Shown piece after piece: positions 27,749-33,993 of a stretch of 64,000 nucleotides of DNA. The notes beneath the pieces were generated by a model. The model did not search any database and was not told the DNA's origin. It saw only the letters and a program-made list of their open reading frames with translations. The translations under genes were made by a program, and so were the position numbers. This stretch comes from Acidobacteria bacterium RIFCSPLOWO2_12_FULL_66_21 (lineage in GTDB: Bacteria > Acidobacteriota > Vicinamibacteria > Vicinamibacterales > 2-12-FULL-66-21). How positions within the stretch are numbered: position 1 is the first letter of the stretch; every line of letters starts with the position of its first letter. Location: the NCBI GenBank assembly GCA_001767455.1, contig MELC01000038.1, positions 174,753 to 238,752 of the forward strand, written 5' to 3'.

Positions 27749-29773
27749 CTACGCTGCTGTCCTGGCGAGCGCCTCCAGATCCGCCTGGACCTCGGAGACG
27801 GCGGCGTCGGCGGCTCCTTCGATTTCACGCTCGATGAGCGCCCGGTACCCGTCCGCGTCGGCTTCGAACGCGGTCCGCAGCTCGCTCGAGGCTTTCCGGG
27901 CCCAGTGCGCCAGCACACGTGCGTAGTTGCTGAGCGCATCAGACACGGCGTCGCCCGCCGCCGACGTCAATTCATGCGCGATCTGGTGCATCGCGACACG
28001 CTTGCCAAGCAGGCGCCAGTACTTTGACAGCCGTATCTCGGCGAGCGCGGCAAGCTCCGGCCGCGGCAGCTCTCGAAACACGGCCGCGTCGGAGGGATCG
28101 TGGGACGGGGGCGGCAGATGCAGGCCGCCCGCCACGTCGCGTGTTACCTGCGTCAGGCGTTCGGCCAGTGACAGCAGCGTCTGGCGGATTTCCGTGGCGT
28201 GCTCGCCGGCGATCGCTTCGAGGGCCTCGCGCACGATGCCGACGGTGTCGGCGTCGGCCTGCTCCGCCAGTCGTGCCGCCGCTGTCCTGACGACGGTGTC
28301 GGCCGTCTTCTGCAAAAGCTCGGTCACCGCCTCGCAGCGCTGGCGAGCGTCCTCGAACGCGCCCGCAGCGGATCGCAACTCGCGCTCGAGCCGTTCCAGC
28401 GACTCGCGGCCCAGCATCGCCCCGTGCCGGGGCAATTTCGCGCGAAGCGCATATTCGAGCGATTCCCGCAGCGTGCCGATCTTGCGTTTGATCGACTTGC
28501 GGACCTCGGCCTGGTGATCGGCGAGTCGTGGCCACAACTCCCGATCGAGCCACCGATCGAGCAGGTGCCGGTGTGGCGCGGCGCTGCTGACGGCCGCAAC
28601 GGACGGCCGCCATCCGAGCTGGTGCTCCGCCTGGACGGTCACGTATTCGACCACACGATCCGCATCGGACTGGCTGAGCAGGTCGGCCTTGCTGACGACG
28701 ACGAGCGCCGGTATGGCCGCCTGGGTCAGCAGGCCGACGGTGGCGATATCCTCGGCGGAAAGACTCGACGTTCCATCCACCAGCACGACGCCGAGATCGC
28801 ATCTGGGCAAATACGCCAAAGTCTCCGCCGCCCCGCCGGTCGCCAGAGAGCCCAGTCCCGGCGTATCGACAAACGCGACCCCCGCCCGCAGCACCTGGGA
28901 AGAAAGCTCGACGACCAATCGCGTCACATGTTGGGCATTCGCCGGATTGTGTTCTTCCGTCGCGAACTCGGCCAGCCGCTCAACCGGTACTGTCTTTGTG
29001 GCCGCGTCCGCGAAGGACACCACCACCCGCGGCGCCGGACCGTAGACGATGCGCGTCGGCACGGCGGTGATCGGATTGACACCGATGGGCAGCACGGTGG
29101 TGTTCAGAATCTGATCCAGCAGCGAGGACTTGCCGGTGCTGACGCGTCCGAAGACCGCGATTTCGAAGCGGGGATCCTCGAGGCGCTCCAGGATCATGCC
29201 AAGCGGCCGCCTGAATTCGACGAGCGAGTACCGGTCGATGATGTCGTGTAAGACCTTCAGCGCCTCGCCCTCGGCGCCCACGTTGGCCAGCCGCTCCAAA
29301 CGCGCGCCGAAGTCGCGGGCCGCGCCTTTGACAAGCGACGCGCTGAGCTGCCGGACGATCGTCTGCAGCTCCTCGACGACGCCCGTGAGCACCTTGGCGG
29401 CGCCTGGAGCCACCGGCCCGTACCCCGTCATGTAGCGCGGCCTGAGCTCTTCGATCGACACGTCCACGAACTCGAGCGCGGTCCGGATGGCCCACAGCGC
29501 GTCGGCGCTGGGTGGTGGCACGGCGGCACGTTCCGACGCAAGCGCGCGGACCATCTGCTTGCGAATCCGGTCGATGTAGTCGGTAATCAGCTTCTTCTGG
29601 GCAGGCGTCATGTCGTCCACGTACTTGCCGAACGGCGAGCGCGACGCGGCCGCCGTCAGGATCGCCTCGACATTACCGAGCAACCCGTCGATGTGCCGAC
29701 ACGTGACAATCAGACGCCGTTGCTGGAACTCATTCAGCACGTCGTCGTCGCGCAGCGGACCGTCGTCAGACAT
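27749..29773 (-). CDS. Bacterial dynamin-like GTPase (first of the operon)
   Basis: This 674-residue large GTPase has a helical N-terminal 200-residue region (LNEFQQRRLIVTCRHIDGLL), then G1 GRVSTGKS (209-216), G2 Thr in PITAVPT (234-240), G3 DTPG (303-306) and a variant G4 SKAD (361-364). A long helical stalk follows with heavy charge (LERLERELRSAAGAFEDARQ). No membrane helix is seen. Together with the smaller GTPase at the operon end it forms a dynamin pair, a common arrangement in which two unequal dynamins act together on the membrane. It follows the CrcB-like tail by 18 bases. Confidence 0.86.
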   Translation of the reverse strand: MSDDGPLRDDDVLNEFQQRRLIVTCRHIDGLLGNVEAILTAAASRSPFGKYVDDMTPAQKKLITDYIDRIRKQMVRALASERAAVPPPSADALWAIRTALEFVDVSIEELRPRYMTGYGPVAPGAAKVLTGVVEELQTIVRQLSASLVKGAARDFGARLERLANVGAEGEALKVLHDIIDRYSLVEFRRPLGMILERLEDPRFEIAVFGRVSTGKSSLLDQILNTTVLPIGVNPITAVPTRIVYGPAPRVVVSFADAATKTVPVERLAEFATEEHNPANAQHVTRLVVELSSQVLRAGVAFVDTPGLGSLATGGAAETLAYLPRCDLGVVLVDGTSSLSAEDIATVGLLTQAAIPALVVVSKADLLSQSDADRVVEYVTVQAEHQLGWRPSVAAVSSAAPHRHLLDRWLDRELWPRLADHQAEVRKSIKRKIGTLRESLEYALRAKLPRHGAMLGRESLERLERELRSAAGAFEDARQRCEAVTELLQKTADTVVRTAAARLAEQADADTVGIVREALEAIAGEHATEIRQTLLSLAERLTQVTRDVAGGLHLPPPSHDPSDAAVFRELPRPELAALAEIRLSKYWRLLGKRVAMHQIAHELTSAAGDAVSDALSNYARVLAHWARKASSELRTAFEADADGYRALIEREIEGAADAAVSEVQADLEALARTAA

Positions 29774-29791
29774 GTGTTCAGTCGCCTGAGA

Positions 29792-29926
29792 CTAGAAGAG
29801 CATTCGCGGGGCCACGAGGCCGGCCCGCACGGCGACGTACCCTGCCACGAAGCTGCCGGCGACACTCGCGGCGGCGACGGGCCACGCGCCTTCCGACAGC
29901 GCCCTGAACGTCTCCAACCCCATCAT
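29792..29926 (-). CDS. Short CrcB/Fluc-like C-terminal ORF (possible remnant)
   Basis: This is a 44-codon reading frame. GLETFRALSEGAWPVAAASV and AGSFVAGYVAVRAGL resemble the last helix of CrcB fluoride channels, which follows a GGLTTFSTF motif. Just upstream in the same frame, directly after the antiporter stop, a 15-base tandem duplication encodes GGGLTGGGLT, suggestive of the damaged motif. Intact CrcB is about 125 residues with four helices; here only one helix is left, so either this is a relic or it encodes a one-helix peptide. The position in a fluoride-riboswitch operon supports CrcB ancestry, but the similarity is short. Confidence 0.45.
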   Translation of the reverse strand: MMGLETFRALSEGAWPVAAASVAGSFVAGYVAVRAGLVAPRMLF

Positions 29927-29968
29927 GACGGATCGAGTCAATCCGCCTCCTGTCAATCCCCCTCCTTG

Positions 29969-31159
29969 TCACCGGCCCCCACTCGCCACAGCTTCCTGCG
30001 GTGACGTTTCCGCCGGAAGCAGGTGCGTCGGCATGAAGAACGCGTTCGCAATCATCGTTGGAATGACGGCGCTGCCGATGACGGTCGCGACGAGATACGA
30101 ATACTGCGCCTGACTGATCACGTGGTGATTCAAACCGAACAACGCGGAGATGGTGCCGAAGGTCAGCCCCGTGGACATCATCAGCGTGTAGTACATGCGC
30201 TCGCGGCCCACGTACCTGTACCAGTGAACGGTCGGCCAGATTCCCAGCGACTTGCTCGCCGATTTGCCGAGGAACAACAACACGAACGTGAGCGGCGCCG
30301 CGACGAGCGCCGGAACCGAGACGAACGAGCCCGCGCGAATGAAGTAGAACGGCGTGAGCAGCCCGAACGTGACCGTGCGCAGTCGCCGGACGAGGACGTG
30401 ATCGTTCCCGACAGTCCCCGCGAGGACCATCCCGATCAGGTACGCCGGCAAGACGGCTTCGCTCCCGGCCCAGACCGCAAGTCCGCCCATCGCGAAGACC
30501 GCGAACAGAATGAACTTCGCTTCGAGTTCAGATACGCGTCCTCCGTACCGTCTGAAGAAACGCGGCGTGACGATCGGAAGAACGGCAAACACGATCACGC
30601 TGGCAATGACGAACAGCACGGTGCGAGACGTGAATGGAGAGAAGATCAAGCCGAGCGCAATGACCGTGCCGAGATCGTTGACGAAGCATGCGGCCAGGAC
30701 CGCCTTGCCGAACTCCGTGCGGTTGAATCCCAGTTCGAGCATGACCGAGTAGACGACCGCCACCGATGTGGTGGACAGGGCGACTCCGGCCAGCCAGCTT
30801 GCCGGCCATCCCCAATGGAGGAGAAAGCGCGCCACCATCGCGCATCCGATGAACGGCGCGAAAAACCCGGCGAGCCCGACAACCGTGGCTTCCTGCCACT
30901 TGCGCCGGAACACGGTCGGATCGATCTCGGCGCCTGCGAGAAACGTGAGGAGGATCGCCCCCGCGCCCGCGAGGAACGTGACCCACTCCGAGCGGCCGGC
31001 CAGCACTTCTGCTCCGACGAATGTGCCGAGGACCAGCTGCGCGACGGTGCCGACGACGATTTCGCTAAGCGCTGTCGAGAGCTTCAGCCAGATCGCGACC
31101 AGCGTCGCGACAAGCGCCAGGCCGACCCAGATCGCCGCACTGAACCACACGTTTTCCAT
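29969..31159 (-). CDS. Cation:proton antiporter (CPA2 type)
   Basis: This 396-residue inner-membrane protein has about 12 helices and the CPA2 family landmarks AGAILLTFLAGAEIDPTVFR and CFVNDLGTVIALGL in the ion-binding region, where the Asn-Asp pair is expected. The C-terminal half (LAGTVGNDHVLVRRLR, FGLLTPFYFIRAGSFVSVPA) is also typical. No C-terminal NAD-binding (TrkA-N) domain is present. Such antiporters exchange Na+ or K+ for H+. It is the first gene downstream of the minus-strand fluoride riboswitch; antiporters of this type are known members of fluoride-riboswitch regulons, presumably to restore pH or ion balance. AGGGGA precedes the ATG. Confidence 0.92.
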   Translation of the reverse strand: MENVWFSAAIWVGLALVATLVAIWLKLSTALSEIVVGTVAQLVLGTFVGAEVLAGRSEWVTFLAGAGAILLTFLAGAEIDPTVFRRKWQEATVVGLAGFFAPFIGCAMVARFLLHWGWPASWLAGVALSTTSVAVVYSVMLELGFNRTEFGKAVLAACFVNDLGTVIALGLIFSPFTSRTVLFVIASVIVFAVLPIVTPRFFRRYGGRVSELEAKFILFAVFAMGGLAVWAGSEAVLPAYLIGMVLAGTVGNDHVLVRRLRTVTFGLLTPFYFIRAGSFVSVPALVAAPLTFVLLFLGKSASKSLGIWPTVHWYRYVGRERMYYTLMMSTGLTFGTISALFGLNHHVISQAQYSYLVATVIGSAVIPTMIANAFFMPTHLLPAETSPQEAVASGGR

Positions 31160-31212
31160 ACGGGTCCCCTGGTTGTCGGGCTTGCTATCGGCACGGAGGC
31201 ACGCGGCGAGCG

Positions 31213-31242
31213 GACTCCTGCGAGCACAAGCCCGTAGGAGTC
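31213..31242 (-). promoter_or_regulatory. Expression-platform hairpin of the minus-strand fluoride riboswitch
   Basis: Minus-strand GACTCCTACG (31242-31233) can pair with CGCAGGAGTC (31222-31213), ten pairs with one A-C mismatch around a ten-base loop. The 5' arm is the same ACTCC segment that closes the aptamer pseudoknot, so the two structures exclude each other. No U-tract follows, so it is not a standard intrinsic terminator. Confidence 0.65.
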
Positions 31243-31290
31243 ATCTGCCCCGTCAAGAGGTAGGGCGGTTGAGGGTGAACTCCAACACCC
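31234..31290 (-). ncRNA. Fluoride riboswitch (crcB motif), minus strand
   Basis: Minus strand from 31290: stem GGGTG/CACCC enclosing TTGGAGTT, linker TCAACC, stem GCCC/GGGC with loop, then AGATGACTCCTAC. GGAGT in the first loop can pair with ACTCC at the 3' end, forming the fluoride-aptamer pseudoknot. The conserved strings TGGAGTTC and GATGACTCCTAC are identical in the opposite-strand riboswitch 80 bases away and agree with the known T. petrophila aptamer layout. It leads the antiporter-dynamin-enolase operon. Confidence 0.9.
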
Positions 31291-31357
31291 GTCGCACACA
31301 GCTTACCATCCACCCAGAGAACGCTCAAGCGGCGGCTCGACGATGCCCGGGTACACG

Positions 31358-31363
31358 TATAAT
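31358..31363 (+). promoter_or_regulatory. -10 box TATAAT before the plus-strand riboswitch
   Basis: A perfect TATAAT lies eight bases before the first base of the aptamer stem (31372), so the transcript would begin almost exactly with the aptamer. No convincing -35 hexamer was found at 16-18 bases. Confidence 0.7.
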
Positions 31364-31371
31364 GGGCCAAC

Positions 31372-31427
31372 GGCGGTGGAGTTCGCCGAAACCGTCCCCG
31401 CTCATTGGGGGGACTGATGACTCCTAC
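31372..31427 (+). ncRNA. Fluoride riboswitch (crcB motif), plus strand
   Basis: GGCG/CGCC encloses GTGGAGTT, followed by GAAACC, a GTCCCC/GGGGAC hairpin and TGATGACTCCTAC. GGAGT pairs with ACTCC to close the pseudoknot. The layout corresponds part by part to characterised fluoride aptamers (GGCGATGAGGCCCGCC, AAAC, hairpin, TGATGGCCTCTAC). It precedes DUF190 and USP-DUF190 genes, both classical companions of fluoride resistance genes. Fluoride binding should stabilise the pseudoknot and prevent the overlapping terminator, turning expression on. Confidence 0.93.
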
Positions 31428-31468
31428 TCGAGGATCCTGCGTACCTCGGTAGGAGTTTTTCTCTTTTT
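31420..31468 (+). terminator. Riboswitch-controlled intrinsic terminator
   Basis: ACTCCTAC (31420-31427) pairs with GTAGGAGT (31449-31456), extended inside by CGAGG/CCTCG, and is followed by TTTTTCTCTTTTT. The 5' arm is the pseudoknot strand of the aptamer, so aptamer and terminator are mutually exclusive, the standard design of a fluoride ON switch. Confidence 0.92.
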
Positions 31469-31481
31469 GGGAGACCACCCT

Positions 31482-31838
31482 ATGGCCGCAGTCCCCACGC
31501 TGCCGAGCCGAGCCAAGATGCTGCGGATCTACATCGGCCAGGACGACCGATGGGAAGGCAAGCCGCTCTATGAGCAGATCGTCCTGAAGATGCGCGAACA
31601 CCATGCGGCGGGCGCCACCGTCCATAAAGGCGCCATGGGCTATGGCGCCACCCAGCGGATGCATCCGAGTGGCCGCCTCGGTCTGTCGCGGGACCTCCCG
31701 GTCATGATCACCATCGTCGACGCTGACGAAAAGATCCAGGCGCTGTTGCCGTTGCTGGATTCGATGGTGACCGAGGGGCTCGTCGTGCTCTCCGACGTCG
31801 ACGTCGTCAAGTACCAGCATGGCGCGCCGGAGCCATGA
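31482..31838 (+). CDS. DUF190 protein
   Basis: This 118-residue PII-like-fold protein of the DUF190 family has MLRIYIGQDDRWEGKPLYEQ, HAAGATVHKGAMGYGA and a final LSDVDVVKYQHG. DUF190 genes are habitually found beside or fused to crcB and under fluoride riboswitches; the molecular role is not established, and a regulatory, nucleotide-binding-like function has been suggested by the fold. It is the first gene after the plus-strand riboswitch, with GGGAGA before the ATG. The next gene starts inside its stop codon (ATGA). Confidence 0.92.
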   Translation: MAAVPTLPSRAKMLRIYIGQDDRWEGKPLYEQIVLKMREHHAAGATVHKGAMGYGATQRMHPSGRLGLSRDLPVMITIVDADEKIQALLPLLDSMVTEGLVVLSDVDVVKYQHGAPEP

Positions 31839-32686
31839 GCATGTTCGAACGCCTTCTGATTCTGATCAACGGCTCGGCGGGCGATCGGTATGCGCTCGAG
31901 TACGGCGTCGGGCTGGCCCGCTCTGCCGCCGCGGAAGCGCACGTCGCGGGTGTGATCGAAATCCCGACGGCGTCCGCCAGCATCGATGAGGTCAAGGACA
32001 TCGAAGACGAAGGACGATATCGATTGGAGACCGCCCTTCGACACGCGAGAACAGTCGCCGAAGCTGCGGGTCAGCCCGTCACGACCGAAGTGCTGATTGG
32101 ACCGCTGGTCGATTCCGTGGTACGCGTGATCCGGAGCCGCGGCATCGATCTTCTCGTGACTGGGGAAGCGACTGATGCCTTCGATCGCGACCACCGCAGC
32201 CTCGCACGGAAGGCGCCGTGTCCGGTGTTTGTCGCGCGCGAAAGCGTCATCCAGGAATTCGTGGGCGCCCCTGAGCATCGTACGGAGCACTGGGAAATCC
32301 GTCGCGACAAGCGTGTACGCATTGAGGGTGCCGGCGGGATGCTGCAGATCTTTGTCGGTGAGCACGACAAGAGTCACGGACGGCCTGTCTACGAACTCAT
32401 CGTCGAGCGGCTTCGACAGCTGGACCTCGCTGGCGCCACGGTGTTTGCAGGGGAGCTTGGATTTGGCGCGACCGGGCACCTGCACGCGGCCTCACATCGG
32501 CCGTGGTCGCACGATCGTCCGATGGTCGTAACCGTGGTCGATACCGGCGAAGCGATCCGGCGGGCGATCGACGCCGTCACCGACCTGGTCACCAACGGGC
32601 TCATCGTGACGTCCGAGGTCGACATCATCAAGTACGCACACGGGCCGGCTGCGGGAATCCAGGCAGTCAGCCCGTCCGAGCCCTGA
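31835..32686 (+). CDS. Universal stress protein-DUF190 fusion
   Basis: This is a 283-residue two-domain protein. Residues 1-135 are a universal stress protein domain (FERLLILINGSAGDRYALEY at the start, RSRGIDLLVTGEAT). Residues 165-275 are a DUF190 domain (LQIFVGEHDKSHGRPVYELI, LAGATVFAGELGFGATG, VTSEVDIIKYAHG) paralogous to the preceding gene. The USP ATP-binding G-2x-G-9x-G(S/T) motif is not obvious, so ATP binding is uncertain. The start overlaps the DUF190 stop as ATGA. USP genes are known in fluoride-riboswitch regulons; a covalent USP-DUF190 fusion hints that the two act together. Confidence 0.88.
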   Translation: MSMFERLLILINGSAGDRYALEYGVGLARSAAAEAHVAGVIEIPTASASIDEVKDIEDEGRYRLETALRHARTVAEAAGQPVTTEVLIGPLVDSVVRVIRSRGIDLLVTGEATDAFDRDHRSLARKAPCPVFVARESVIQEFVGAPEHRTEHWEIRRDKRVRIEGAGGMLQIFVGEHDKSHGRPVYELIVERLRQLDLAGATVFAGELGFGATGHLHAASHRPWSHDRPMVVTVVDTGEAIRRAIDAVTDLVTNGLIVTSEVDIIKYAHGPAAGIQAVSPSEP

Positions 32687-32743
32687 CAAGTCGATCGTGC
32701 CTCACTCCGCGCCTCAACAGATCGAATCGCACGGGGGACACGC

Positions 32744-33631
32744 GTGTCGGCACGCTTCTTCAGTGGACGCGAATCGTGGGTGTTCCGTGCCGGCAACGTT
32801 GACCAGCTCTGCGGGTTCCACGCCGATCTCGTCGCACATGCGCTCCGTCCGAACGAACACCTCCAGTATCTGTTGTACTCGCCGATCCGCGAGGCCGACG
32901 GCGGTCCGTTCGGCATCGCAGGCGGCTCGGGCTCGCACGCGCTCGCGGTCACCGACGATCGCCTGATCGTCTCATGCGACCCGCATCGCCCCGGCTCCAG
33001 CCCCACGGTGCGCAGCATCCCCTTCAGTCACCTGTTCGAGATCGAGCTCGGTGAGGCGCTCACGCTCGGGTGGCTTGTCCTTCGTTTTGCCTCCGAGGAT
33101 CGAGTCGCGTCCGAGACGATCTTCTTCCAATCCTCAGGCATGGAGCTGTTTCGGACGGCGGTGCGGCTCGTGCGCCGAACTGCGGCGCCCGGGGGCCGCG
33201 TCGACTCGCAGGCAGCAGAATGGGAACGCCTGCTGGCGCCGAGTCCGCCGTACCTTCGGAACCAGTTGGCCCCCGTGCTTCTCGAGGACGAACGGGCACA
33301 AGGCGTCGTTCACTCTCCTGAACGATGGTCGGTCAGCGGTCGCTCCACCAGATGTGTCTCACCGCACGGCGTCTACGCGGTCACGGATTGTGGGATTCTC
33401 CTGACCGAGAGCGAACCGCCGCCCCGACCAGGCACCCTCGTCTTCGCGGTCAGGGTCGTGAGCATCCCTCGGCAGATGATTCGAGCGGCACGCATCATCA
33501 CGCGTGAATCACCGGGGCCGCGGGTCGCCACGGTCCTGGTGCAGTCCGAGGCGCACGGCATCCGCCACCAGACTCAGGTGACGATGGACGAACGAGGCGC
33601 GGACGAGTTCGTGCGGACGATCGCCTCATAG
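32744..33631 (+). CDS. PH-like-domain protein of unknown function
   Basis: This 295-residue soluble protein has two similar beta-rich halves. Each has a strand pattern resembling bacterial PH-like domains: HALAVTDDRLIVSCDP, then FSHLFEIELGEALTLGWLVL, and in the second half HGVYAVTDCGILLTES, then VRVVSIPRQMIRAARIITRE. No signal peptide or catalytic motif is seen. The GTG start has GGGGGA seven bases upstream. It lies 57 bases after the USP-DUF190 gene without an obvious terminator between, so it is probably co-transcribed and part of the fluoride regulon. The function is unknown. Confidence 0.7.
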   Translation: MSARFFSGRESWVFRAGNVDQLCGFHADLVAHALRPNEHLQYLLYSPIREADGGPFGIAGGSGSHALAVTDDRLIVSCDPHRPGSSPTVRSIPFSHLFEIELGEALTLGWLVLRFASEDRVASETIFFQSSGMELFRTAVRLVRRTAAPGGRVDSQAAEWERLLAPSPPYLRNQLAPVLLEDERAQGVVHSPERWSVSGRSTRCVSPHGVYAVTDCGILLTESEPPPRPGTLVFAVRVVSIPRQMIRAARIITRESPGPRVATVLVQSEAHGIRHQTQVTMDERGADEFVRTIAS

Positions 33632-33993
33632 GAGGACGACAGGCAAACGGAGGACGCGGAGACGATCACACGGAGGCACGGGGCACACGGAGACGCACGG
33701 AGGCGCCAGCTGGTCGCGCGCCGGCCCCGGCATCTGCGGCCGGCGTCCGGCGGTGGTTGAGCGCCACGATTGCAAGCGGCATTTGAGTGAGTGCCGTTTG
33801 CAATCGCGGCGCTCAATCACCGCCATCGCGCGAAGCGCGAGCGCGACCAGCCGCCCTGCCACGTGCCACAGCTCGGTACATCACCGTTCGATCTTCAGGA
33901 CCCGTTGTTGGGTTCTCCGCGCGCCTCCGCGTCCCCGTGTCTCCGTGTGAGCGCTGCGCCGCGAGCTCCGTCCCCTTCGTGTGCTCCACGCTT
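33632..33993. other. Intergenic region with dispersed repeats and a long hairpin
   Basis: No gene is supported here. 33645-33700 and 33925-33960 hold ACACGGAGGCACGG-type dispersed repeats in opposite orientations. Between them is the long palindrome at 33750-33823, annotated separately. The region separates two convergent genes, and the palindrome could end transcription from both sides. Confidence 0.7.
33750..33823. repeat. Long imperfect palindrome (about 32-bp arms)
   Basis: The left arm GCGGTGGTTGAGCGCC plus ATTGCAAGCGGCA is mirrored by TGCCGTTTGCAAT plus GGCGCTCAATCACCGC, with a loop of about ten bases (TTTGAGTGAG). Only a few mismatches interrupt it. It is a strong bidirectional hairpin, possibly a REP-like element or a terminator of the convergent genes; no U-tract is seen. 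Confidence 0.75.

Noticed and set aside
29778-29972. 64-residue Arg-rich frame over the CrcB-like tail
   Set aside because: Composition is that of a shadow; the hydrophobic 44-codon frame on the same strand is the more credible reading.
33750-33823. Palindrome as the end of an insertion sequence
   Set aside because: No transposase, no second end and no target duplication nearby.
33574-33862. Two small minus-strand frames at the end of the fluoride operon
   Set aside because: They translate the palindrome and dispersed repeats and have no ribosome binding site or protein-like composition.
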